From Desulfocapsaceae bacterium (lineage in GTDB: Bacteria; Desulfobacterota; Desulfobulbia; Desulfobulbales; Desulfocapsaceae): 13,334 bases of DNA. The translations under genes were made by a program, and so were the position numbers. A model generated the notes under the pieces. It had not been told where the DNA came from. It did no database searches and saw only the letters and a list, made by a program, of their open reading frames with translations. The stretch is taken from NCBI GenBank assembly GCA_029934775.1, contig JAOZLO010000027.1, positions 1-13,334 of the forward strand, in the 5' to 3' direction. This document shows, piece after piece, positions 7,742 through 13,334 of this stretch; the first letter of the stretch is position 1; the number at the start of each line of letters is the position of its first letter.

Positions 7742-9088
7742 TTATTTTTTATTATCAAAATATTTTTTGGTCTCTGAGACAACAACCGGAGTCAACAACA
7801 ACAGCCCAATAAGGTTCGGAATGGCCATTAGACCATTAAGTGTGTCTGAAATATTCCAGACAAGACTCAGTTTAGCAACTGCCCCCACACCTATTAAACA
7901 GATAAAAACGATCCGATACGGCAGGATCGACTTAACTCCAAAAAGATACTCTATTGATTTTTCACCGTAATAACACCAACCAAGCATAGTCGAATATGCA
8001 AATAAAATAATTCCTATGGTCACAACATGGGCCCCCCCCGGCATACCTTTGGCAAAGGCGATCGTGGTCAATTCTGCACCGGTAGCACCACTTGACCAGA
8101 CCCCGGTAAGAATTAAAACGAGTCCAGTCATTGTACAAACAACCAGAGTATCGATAAAAGTCTGGGTCATGGAAACCAGGGCCTGACTGATAGGACTCTT
8201 TGTCTGAGCGGCAGCAGCAGCAATAGGTGCACTACCAAGACCTGATTCATTGGAAAACACGCCTCTGGCAACACCCATGCGAATTGCGAGCATGATTGAC
8301 GCACCTGCAAAGCCACCAACTGCAGCAGTAGGATTAAATGCCTGTTTTACGATAAAAACCAGAGCAGCTGGGACCTCACTGAGGTGAGTAAGGATTATAT
8401 ATCCTGCACCAAGCATATAAAAAACAATCATGATCGGCACCAAAAAGCCGGTTACCTTACCTATTTTCTTGATACCGCCGAGGATAACAGCGGCAGTGCT
8501 GACCATGAGAATTACACCTGTTACAGCCGTAGGAACATGATAGGTTGCCTCCACAGCATCAGCCACAGAATTGGACTGTACCATGTTACCAATACCAAAA
8601 GCGGCAATAGAGGCAAAAATTGCAAAAACGGTTCCAAGCCAGGGCATTTTCAGCCCCCTGGAAAGGTAGTACATGGGGCCACCACTCATTTCTCCGTTTT
8701 CATCAACAACCCGGTACTTCACAGCCAGAACAGCCTCAGCATATTTGGTGGCCATTCCGACAAGACCAGTAATCCACATCCAGAACAAAGCACCGGGACC
8801 ACCCACTGCAATGGCCGTTGCAACACCTGCAATATTACCAGTACCAACGGTTGCGGAAAGTGCTGTCATCAGGGCTTGGAAATGAGTGATATCTCCAGGT
8901 TGATCTGAATCTTCTTTACGTTTAATCAATGCAAGGTAGAGAGCATGTCCAAGTTTCCTGAACTGAAGCCCGCGGAGTGCAAAGGTCAACCAGAACCCTG
9001 TCCCAACGAGCAAAATCAACATTGGTGGTCCCCAGGCAAATGCACCTATTTTTCCAACTATTCCATCCAGAGTATTCAAAAAATCCAT
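7742..9088 (-). CDS. sodium:alanine/glycine symporter (AGCS family)
   Basis: A 448-residue inner-membrane protein of the alanine-or-glycine:cation symporter family, which imports small neutral amino acids with Na+ (or H+). Visible: an N-terminal amphipathic region and first helix (about 1-40); the family signature [16 protein letters not shown] followed by [10 protein letters not shown] (78-105); the second signature [15 protein letters not shown] (274-288) with its alanine-rich helix; and about 10-11 hydrophobic segments overall. Length is typical. The ATG has AAGGAGAG five bases upstream. It lies 94 bases downstream of the threonine-dehydrogenase-like gene and upstream of the TRAP genes, in the same direction. 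A run of eight G on the coding strand (8032-8039 as C) falls at residues 350-353. The amino acid carried is not determinable from sequence; alanine or glycine is the family norm. Confidence 0.95.
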   Translation of the reverse strand: MDFLNTLDGIVGKIGAFAWGPPMLILLVGTGFWLTFALRGLQFRKLGHALYLALIKRKEDSDQPGDITHFQALMTALSATVGTGNIAGVATAIAVGGPGALFWMWITGLVGMATKYAEAVLAVKYRVVDENGEMSGGPMYYLSRGLKMPWLGTVFAIFASIAAFGIGNMVQSNSVADAVEATYHVPTAVTGVILMVSTAAVILGGIKKIGKVTGFLVPIMIVFYMLGAGYIILTHLSEVPAALVFIVKQAFNPTAAVGGFAGASIMLAIRMGVARGVFSNESGLGSAPIAAAAAQTKSPISQALVSMTQTFIDTLVVCTMTGLVLILTGVWSSGATGAELTTIAFAKGMPGGAHVVTIGIILFAYSTMLGWCYYGEKSIEYLFGVKSILPYRIVFICLIGVGAVAKLSLVWNISDTLNGLMAIPNLIGLLLLTPVVVSETKKYFDNKK

Positions 9089-9122
9089 TTCGTCTCTCCT
9101 TTTTTAGTTTTAATAAATAATA

Positions 9123-9146
9123 TCCTTCCAAACCAAGCCGGAAGGA
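9123..9146 (-). other. stem-loop between dehydrogenase and symporter genes
   Basis: TCCTTCC (9123-9129) and GGAAGGA (9140-9146) pair perfectly around a 10-base loop, in the 94-base gap upstream of the symporter gene. The downstream side on the leftward transcript is AT-rich but has no continuous T-run. It could attenuate or stabilise the message; a full terminator is doubtful. Confidence 0.35.
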
Positions 9147-9182
9147 CGTGTAACTATAATCATGTCAGCAACAACAGCAAAC

Positions 9183-10223
9183 TCAGGGTTGGAAAATAAT
9201 CTTGCAGCCATGACCGCTCTTTGCCAGCTGTACACCTTCCTGCCATCCATCCAGCGAAAATCTATGCGTAATGGCCGGTTCAACATAGAGCTTACCTGCC
9301 TTTAATAACCTTTCGACTTTACTCCAGGTGCCAAACATCCTTCGACCATGAATTCCCATGATCTTCGCCTCTTTAAAAACAATATCCCTGCCTATTTCCA
9401 GCTCAACAGGCTGTTCAGGAAGTCCTACCATGGCAATAGTTCCACCTTTTCTCAACAGCTGAAAGGATTGCTTCAGGGCAGAACTATTTCCGGAGGCTTC
9501 AATGATTACATCAACACCATACCCGTTGGTCTGGTTAAGGATATTCTGCAAAATATCTTCCCTGAGGGGATCAATTATAATATCTGCTCCCATCTCCCCG
9601 GCAATTTCCAACCTCTGAGAGCTCACATCTGCAGCAATAATCCGCTCCGCTCCAAGAGTCGATGCAGAGGCAACTGCAAACAATCCAATTGGTCCACACC
9701 CCACGACCAGGACACTTAAACCCGCAACCTGCGCTTCCTGTACAGCTCTGAATGATGTGCCAATCGGCTCCATCATGCTGCCGATATCATAGGTAACTGC
9801 ATCTGGAATTTTACGCGCACACAGTGCTGGAACCACTGAATACTCAGCAAAGCATCCATTCATATGAACACCAAAAATCCTCAGGTTGTTACAAATATGC
9901 TGCTCACCATTTAAACACTGATCACACCTACCACAGGGAACATGGGTCTCAACGGCAACCTTGTCTCCAACTTTAAGGCTATTCCCGGATTCATCCCCTG
10001 TAGCCACAATATCGCCACTGCATTCATGCCCCAGGATAAACGGAAATTTAATCCCTGAATTCTGCGCCCAGCTGTTCCAGGCCAGGATGTGCAGATCTGT
10101 TCCGCACAAGGCTGCAGATCGTACACGAACCAGGACTTCTCCGGAACCGCATTCAGGGATGGGTATTTTTTGAATCTCAGCATGGTCCGGGGCTGTTTTA
10201 ACCAGTGCTTTCATATATTCCAT
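9183..10223 (-). CDS. zinc-dependent alcohol dehydrogenase, L-threonine 3-dehydrogenase-like
   Basis: A medium-chain, NAD(P)-dependent zinc dehydrogenase acting on a secondary alcohol. Numbering from the ATG at 10214: catalytic zinc site Cys37 (CGTDLH), His63-Glu64 (GHE) and Glu149 (MEP); structural zinc cysteines 94, 97, 100 and 108; nucleotide-binding GCGPIG (172-177). His91 in VETHVPCG matches the conserved histidine of E. coli Tdh. The C-terminal part (HGRRMFGTWSKVERLL, then PAITHRFSLDGWQEGVQ) follows Tdh closely, and length (about 343) matches Tdh. L-threonine to 2-amino-3-ketobutyrate is one candidate reaction; sorbitol- or butanediol-type polyol oxidation is the alternative. The frame is open up to an ATG at 10325, but that adds a basic non-family segment and has no ribosome site. 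The ATG at 10223 (GGAG 10 bases upstream) is preferred, with 10214 next. It is the first gene of the leftward cluster. No kbl partner is visible. Confidence 0.9.
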   Translation of the reverse strand: MEYMKALVKTAPDHAEIQKIPIPECGSGEVLVRVRSAALCGTDLHILAWNSWAQNSGIKFPFILGHECSGDIVATGDESGNSLKVGDKVAVETHVPCGRCDQCLNGEQHICNNLRIFGVHMNGCFAEYSVVPALCARKIPDAVTYDIGSMMEPIGTSFRAVQEAQVAGLSVLVVGCGPIGLFAVASASTLGAERIIAADVSSQRLEIAGEMGADIIIDPLREDILQNILNQTNGYGVDVIIEASGNSSALKQSFQLLRKGGTIAMVGLPEQPVELEIGRDIVFKEAKIMGIHGRRMFGTWSKVERLLKAGKLYVEPAITHRFSLDGWQEGVQLAKSGHGCKIIFQP

Positions 10224-10359
10224 GGGAATTCTACTCCGCCTCTTGCTCTTCATCACAGGCTGCAGTCTGCAACCCAAACTTTTTAGTCCCCTTGTGGGAT
10301 ATCCGCAGTGAGTTCCCTTGCTCATTTCAGCTACAGTTCAGTTCTAAAGGATTATCCAT

Positions 10360-10368
10360 TGATATAAT
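10360..10368 (+). promoter_or_regulatory. extended -10 promoter element, rightward
   Basis: TGATATAAT at 10360-10368 is a TGn extended element joined to a perfect TATAAT (10363-10368). No good -35 lies 16-18 bases upstream, which an extended -10 can tolerate. Transcription would start near 10375, about 110 bases before the ATG of the cytidylate-kinase-like gene. Confidence 0.4.
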
Positions 10369-10382
10369 GTAAAAGAACATCT

Positions 10383-10411
10383 ATTGTATCGAGAAACAGA
10401 CGGTTGCACAA
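10383..10411 (-). promoter_or_regulatory. candidate promoter of the leftward catabolic cluster
   Basis: On the minus strand TTGTGC (10406-10411) is separated by 17 bases from TACAAT (10383-10388). The -10 is good and the -35 matches only in TTG. It would start transcription near 10376, leaving a leader of about 150 bases before the dehydrogenase gene. It faces the rightward -10 at 10363, so the two promoters would overlap and could interfere. Confidence 0.35.
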
Positions 10412-10484
10412 TGACTACTTTCACTGTCCCAGACCTGACCGTTGCCCCAGGATATTAGAAAGATATTACATTCAGGAGGTTCTG

Positions 10485-11279
10485 ATGCCAATTATCACAA
10501 TTTCTCGAGGAAGTTACTATCACGGAAAATCCATTGCCAGAAAGCTTGCCACAAAACTTGGTTATACCTGCCTTTCCCGTGATAAAATCATTGAAAACCT
10601 TGACGAATTCCACCTCCCTGAGATCAAGCTTCTGCGGGGAATTAATGACGCATTTTCTGTACTTGACCGCTTTCCCCACGGGAAAAAACGTTTCACAGCT
10701 GCCATAAAATCAGGAATTCTCCAACATTTTTTATCCAACAATGTGGTCTACCACGGCCTGCTGGGACACCATTTTGTCCGTAATATCTCCCATGTACTGA
10801 AAGTAAGAATCATCGCCGATACTGAGAGCAGGGTTGCCGACGAAATGGCCCGGGAAAATATTTCCGAGGAAAAGGCACACTACATTCTCAAAAAAGATGA
10901 CGAGGAGAGGCGTAAGTGGGGAATGTTTCTGTATGGAATTGATATAATGAACCCGGAAGCATACAACCTTATCCTGAGAATCGGACATTTGTCTGAGGAT
11001 GAAGCGGTCGACATTATCGCCAAGGCAGCAACTCTTCCGGCCTTTCAGGAAACTGCTGAGTCAAGATCAACTCTGGTTAATTCGGCTATGGCTGCTTTGG
11101 TCTGCAGAAAACTCTTCGATTTTCCAAGTAGTGTCGTTACTGCAGAAGATGGGACGGTGAGAATTTCGCTGAAGGCTCCGCAAAGTCAACAAGCTGTTAT
11201 CCATGACCGAATCGACCAGATACTTTCAGACCTTGAGGGACTGAAAAAATTTACTGTTCAGTTTGAACCTTATTTTTAG
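10485..11279 (+). CDS. cytidylate-kinase-like P-loop protein with C-terminal BON-like domain
   Basis: A 264-residue protein. The N-terminal part begins PIITISRGSYYHGKS, with a Walker A loop (Gly9 to Ser16), then LATKLGYTCLSRDKII, the pattern of the cytidylate-kinase-like family. Residues 107-125 (VRIIADTESRVADEMAREN) resemble the lid helix region and DDEERRKW (138-145) a conserved acidic-basic segment. Residues about 194-262 look separate: helix (STLVNSAMAALVCRKL), two strands (SSVVTAEDGTVRISLKA), helix (QQAVIHDRIDQILSDL), last strand (KKFTVQFEP), the alpha-beta-beta-alpha-beta order of BON-type ligand-binding modules. True Cmk lacks such a tail, so a regulatory or unknown kinase role is more likely than CMP phosphorylation (inference). 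The ATG at 10485 has AGGAGGT four bases upstream; an earlier in-frame ATG at 10404 has none. It stands alone, divergent from the catabolic cluster and convergent with the CoA-transferase gene (10-base gap). Confidence 0.8.
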   Translation: MPIITISRGSYYHGKSIARKLATKLGYTCLSRDKIIENLDEFHLPEIKLLRGINDAFSVLDRFPHGKKRFTAAIKSGILQHFLSNNVVYHGLLGHHFVRNISHVLKVRIIADTESRVADEMARENISEEKAHYILKKDDEERRKWGMFLYGIDIMNPEAYNLILRIGHLSEDEAVDIIAKAATLPAFQETAESRSTLVNSAMAALVCRKLFDFPSSVVTAEDGTVRISLKAPQSQQAVIHDRIDQILSDLEGLKKFTVQFEPYF

Positions 11280-11289
11280 CTAGACAGAT

Positions 11290-12438
11290 TCAAACAATTC
11301 CATCACCAAAAAATGAATCCACCTGACCCTCGGAATACCCTGTCTCCAAAAGAATATTACGGGTCGATTCTCCAAATTCATCGGGCACTGTCCTCATGCT
11401 GCCGGGGGTTGTCGAAAGTTTTACAGGTATACCGAAGGAACTCCTTTCAACTCCCTTTTTGTCTGTATATTCATAGACCATTTCCCGTTCCCGAAAAAGC
11501 GGATCATTGAACACCTCCTGCATAGTTTGGACTTTTGTATAACATATTTCCAGTCCTTCCAGTTCATCTTCCCATTCTGCAAGAGTTTTTGTCAGGAATT
11601 GCTGCCTAAAAAAATCGATAATCTCTTCCCTTCTTTCATCATCATATTGCAGTGAAATATAATCAGATCTCCGAAAATGATCACAGAGAGTTTTCCAGAA
11701 TCTGTTCTCTACTGCCCCGATTGAAAGAAATCTGCCATCCTTGGTCTGGTAGGTGTTATAACAACCATAACGGTGAGACAGCATAGTGTCAGCAGCCTGT
11801 GGCGGTCGTCCTGTCAGTGCAGAAAAATAGTTAGGCAGGGCAAGAAAGCCAAGCATGCCGTCAGTCATGGAGATATCGATATATTGACCCTGGCCTGTTT
11901 TCTCCCTGGCATAGAGGGCCAGCAGAATCCCAATTGCTCCATTCATCGCACCTCCGGCAATATCTGCAACCTGTACTCCGGGAATGGAAGGCGGACTCCC
12001 TTTTTCACCTATCAGCCCAAGCACACCGGACATACTGAGATAATTCACATCGTGGCCCACACGATTACTTGCCGTTCCTGTCTGCCCATACCCACTGATC
12101 GAACAGTAGATCAATCCTGGATTCACTGCCCTCACTGTCTCGTAATCAACTCCCAGACGTTTAACAACCCCTGGTCTGAATCCTTCCAGGATCACATCCG
12201 CCTGTCCTGCAAGTTTTAAAAATATCTCCTGCCCTCTGGACGTTTTGAGATTGAGTGTCATATGCCGCTTATTTCGATTCAGATCATTAAAAAAAAGACC
12301 ATCTTTTTTAAACCTCTTATCTTCAATTGCAATAACATCGGCACCATGATCAGCAAGGATCATGGTGCAATATGGCCCCGGAAGCATACGTGAAAGATCA
12401 AGAACCTTTACACCCTTCAATGCACCCTGCATATCCAT
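11290..12438 (-). CDS. family III CoA-transferase, alpha-methylacyl-CoA-racemase-like
   Basis: A 382-residue member of the CaiB/BaiF family, which either moves CoA between carboxylic acids or epimerises 2-methylacyl-CoA. Visible: VLDLSRMLPGPYCTMILADHGADVI (12-36), the CoA-binding N-terminal core; NRNKRHMTLNLK (54-65); FRPGVVKRLGVDY (87-99); GHDVNYLSMSGVLG (128-141); and VADIAGGAMNGAIG (157-170). His129 and Asp159 match the catalytic pair of mycobacterial alpha-methylacyl-CoA racemase (His126, Asp156), and YNTYQTKDGRFLSIGAVE is likewise racemase-like. A racemase is therefore favoured over a transferase, but this is by eye. The frame opens at a TTG (12453) overlapping the cobO stop; the ATG at 12438 has AAGGA five bases upstream and is preferred. 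It follows cobO by 11 bases, so the two are one transcription unit. Substrate unknown. Confidence 0.88.
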   Translation of the reverse strand: MDMQGALKGVKVLDLSRMLPGPYCTMILADHGADVIAIEDKRFKKDGLFFNDLNRNKRHMTLNLKTSRGQEIFLKLAGQADVILEGFRPGVVKRLGVDYETVRAVNPGLIYCSISGYGQTGTASNRVGHDVNYLSMSGVLGLIGEKGSPPSIPGVQVADIAGGAMNGAIGILLALYAREKTGQGQYIDISMTDGMLGFLALPNYFSALTGRPPQAADTMLSHRYGCYNTYQTKDGRFLSIGAVENRFWKTLCDHFRRSDYISLQYDDERREEIIDFFRQQFLTKTLAEWEDELEGLEICYTKVQTMQEVFNDPLFREREMVYEYTDKKGVERSSFGIPVKLSTTPGSMRTVPDEFGESTRNILLETGYSEGQVDSFFGDGIV

Positions 12439-12449
12439 GTCTTTCCTTA

Positions 12450-12971
12450 TCAAAATTCAATTCCCTTTTGGGCTTTAATCCCCTGCTCATAACCGTGTTT
12501 AATTGATTCTATTGAAGAGACGGTATCTGCAATTTGAATGAGTTTTGGATCAGCCTCTCTGCCTGTCATTATGACGGAAAGACGTTGTGGTTTTTTCAAG
12601 ATAAGCTCTACTATTTCCTCTACATCCAGAAAATTATAATGGGGAAGGTAGGTTATTTCATCAAGAACTATCAAATCATACTTGTCGCTCTCAATTTTTT
12701 CCCTGGCCAGCAGAAAACCTTCCCTTGCAACTTTGCGATCATCATCAATATTCTTTTTCTTGAAGACAAATCCACGACCACAGATAAACCAGTCCAGACT
12801 ATCAATTTTTTCAGCCATCAGCCTTTCCCCATACTGACCCTGCCCCTTAAGAAATTGAACAATACACACCTTGTGCCCATGGCCAAGTGCCCTGAACACC
12901 GTACCAAGTGCCGCAGTCGTTTTCCCTTTGCCATTTCCTGTATTCACAATAACCCTTCCAACGTCAGACAT
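12450..12971 (-). CDS. cobO: cob(I)alamin adenosyltransferase (CobO/BtuR/CobA type)
   Basis: This 173-residue cytoplasmic enzyme transfers the adenosyl group of ATP to cob(I)alamin or its precursors, making coenzyme B12. The P-loop GNGKGKTTAALG (12-23), VQFLKGQGQYGE and the Walker B-like LIVLDEITYL are hallmarks of the CobA/BtuR type, and the protein has its normal length. The frame opens at a GTG (12989), but the ATG at 12971 has GGAGG five bases upstream and matches the family N-terminus. It is the first gene of a two-gene leftward unit with the racemase-like gene. That partner suggests, without proving, that adenosylcobalamin is needed for branched or methylmalonyl-type acyl-CoA metabolism. 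No cobalamin riboswitch fits in its short leader. Confidence 0.95.
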   Translation of the reverse strand: MSDVGRVIVNTGNGKGKTTAALGTVFRALGHGHKVCIVQFLKGQGQYGERLMAEKIDSLDWFICGRGFVFKKKNIDDDRKVAREGFLLAREKIESDKYDLIVLDEITYLPHYNFLDVEEIVELILKKPQRLSVIMTGREADPKLIQIADTVSSIESIKHGYEQGIKAQKGIEF

Positions 12972-13016
12972 AAAAACCTCCAGTAACACCGACCTTTAGT
13001 CAATACTGTTTTATTA

Positions 13017-13041
13017 ATTATAAATTACACCTGATCCAGGT
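13017..13041 (-). promoter_or_regulatory. candidate cobO promoter with operator-like inverted repeat
   Basis: On the minus strand a perfect TATAAT (13017-13022) lies about 45 bases upstream of the cobO ATG. The -35 region at the right distance (TGTTAC, 13040-13045) is poor. Between them ACCTGATCCAGGT (13029-13041) is an inverted repeat with 5-base arms around 3 bases, in the promoter spacer, where an activator or repressor could bind. Confidence 0.4.
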
Positions 13042-13089
13042 AACAGACACCAGCTTACACCATCTCTCATTTTTTTCGTATAAAACCAG

Positions 13090-13119
13090 TTGACAAAAGA
13101 CAAACAATCAATTTATAAA
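13090..13119 (+). promoter_or_regulatory. strong rightward promoter at the right edge
   Basis: A perfect TTGACA (13090-13095) is followed by 18 bases and TATAAA (13114-13119), one mismatch to consensus. Transcription would begin near 13126 and run off the right edge. The first TGAGCG palindrome starts at 13130, over the expected initial transcribed bases, as for a repressed promoter. Confidence 0.55.
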
Positions 13120-13129
13120 TACTCAAGAC

Positions 13130-13143
13130 TGAGCGCTCGCTCA
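13130..13143. promoter_or_regulatory. operator-like palindrome A
   Basis: TGAGCGCTCGCTCA has perfect 6-base arms (TGAGCG/CGCTCA) around CT and also contains GAGCGCTC. It sits just after the 13090 promoter. Its form resembles operators of TetR-type repressors (inference). Confidence 0.5.
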
Positions 13144-13207
13144 TATTTTTTTACATGATAACCAGAAGCGCGCTCTTTCTTTGAGTTGGTCTAGACACAA
13201 ATACGAC

Positions 13208-13217
13208 TGAGCGCTCA
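13208..13217. promoter_or_regulatory. operator-like palindrome C
   Basis: TGAGCGCTCA is a perfect 10-base palindrome, preceded by AC as in site A. Its centre is 78 bases from the matching core of site A. Confidence 0.45.
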
Positions 13218-13264
13218 ATCCGATTATGCTGTTTTAAATTATGTGTAGACAACATTTTCTATCC

Positions 13265-13274
13265 TGAGCACTCA
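13265..13274. promoter_or_regulatory. operator-like palindrome D
   Basis: TGAGCACTCA differs from site C at one base. It abuts a GATAAT on the minus strand (13274-13279) with TTGTCT 15 bases farther out (13295-13300), a possible but poorly spaced leftward promoter. Confidence 0.4.
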
Positions 13275-13334
13275 TTATCGCAAAGATAGAAACAAGACAA
13301 ATAATCATATCGACAATCTTGAATGGTGCACTCC

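Larger units (their letters stand above)
12972..13334. other. non-coding regulatory right edge
   Basis: These 363 bases hold no credible coding frame. They contain the cobO leader and promoter, the 13090 rightward promoter and the palindromes at 13130, 13208 and 13265. Weaker relatives are AGCGCGCT at 13167-13174 and GGTGCACTCC at 13325-13334. The gene they control is not in the window. Confidence 0.6.

Noticed and set aside
8384..8908. 174-residue open frame on the + strand
   Set aside because: It lies entirely antisense to the well-supported symporter gene, has low-complexity polar content with many His, Asn and Cys, and matches no family.
10224..10325. Longer dehydrogenase beginning at the ATG at 10325
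   Set aside because: The added residues are basic and unlike the family N-terminus, and no ribosome site precedes that ATG.
10363..10368. GATATAATG also occurs near 10942, suggesting a repeated motif
   Set aside because: The second copy lies within the coding sequence of the cytidylate-kinase-like gene (encoding GIDIMN) and is explained by it.
11773..12219. 148-residue open frame on the + strand
   Set aside because: It is antisense to the family III CoA-transferase gene, whose motifs are unambiguous, and its own translation has no recognisable domain.
12534..12986. 150-residue open frame on the + strand
   Set aside because: It is antisense to nearly all of cobO, with no ribosome site and no domain-like sequence.
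12972..13016. Cobalamin riboswitch upstream of cobO
   Set aside because: The leader is too short and no B12-box-like sequence was seen.

Overview
The window reads as a bacterial chromosome segment with moderate-to-low GC (roughly low 40s percent by eye). It is densely coded, with canonical AGGAGG-type ribosome binding sites. A complete TRAP transporter, a Na+/amino-acid symporter, a PPK2 polyphosphate kinase, a racemase-like family III CoA-transferase, a cobalamin adenosyltransferase and a cytidylate-kinase-like protein together suggest a Gram-negative bacterium, plausibly an anaerobic Desulfobacterota (delta-proteobacterial) lineage. That assignment is inference; there is no rRNA or other decisive marker. 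No mobile element, tRNA, rRNA or CRISPR array was seen.

Layout. Bases 1-301 are non-coding and end in a good sigma70 promoter for a rightward class II aldolase/adducin-family gene (302-901). A leftward PPK2 gene (949-1971) converges on it. From 2121 to about 10223 lies a leftward, probably co-transcribed catabolic cluster. In transcription order it holds a Zn-dependent threonine-dehydrogenase-like enzyme, an AGCS sodium:alanine/glycine symporter, TRAP dctP, dctQ and dctM, an L-fucose/arabinose-isomerase-like protein, and a DHDPS/NAL-family (class I, Schiff-base) lyase. Several RNA hairpins sit between these genes, most clearly behind the symporter gene and between dctP and dctQ.

A divergent intergenic region (about 10224-10484) separates the cluster from a rightward gene for a cytidylate-kinase-like P-loop protein with a BON-like C-terminal domain (10485-11279). 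Converging on that gene with a 10-bp gap is a leftward pair: cob(I)alamin adenosyltransferase, then an alpha-methylacyl-CoA-racemase-like family III protein. The right edge (12972-13334) is non-coding. It carries a rightward TTGACA/TATAAA promoter followed by an array of TGAGCGCTCA-like palindromes that look like repressor operators for a gene beyond the window.

How the genes may work together (inference): the TRAP system would import a carboxylated or polyhydroxy substrate. The isomerase, the Zn-dehydrogenase and the DHDPS-type lyase could provide aldose/ketose isomerisation, secondary-alcohol oxidation and retro-aldol release of pyruvate or a related 2-oxo acid. No sugar kinase, dehydratase or dedicated regulator is visible in the cluster, so any route would be non-phosphorylative or completed elsewhere. 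The substrate cannot be read from the sequence. Six start codons were moved inward from the longest open frames on ribosome-binding-site or family-length evidence (dctQ, isomerase, dehydrogenase, cytidylate-kinase-like, CoA-transferase, cobO).
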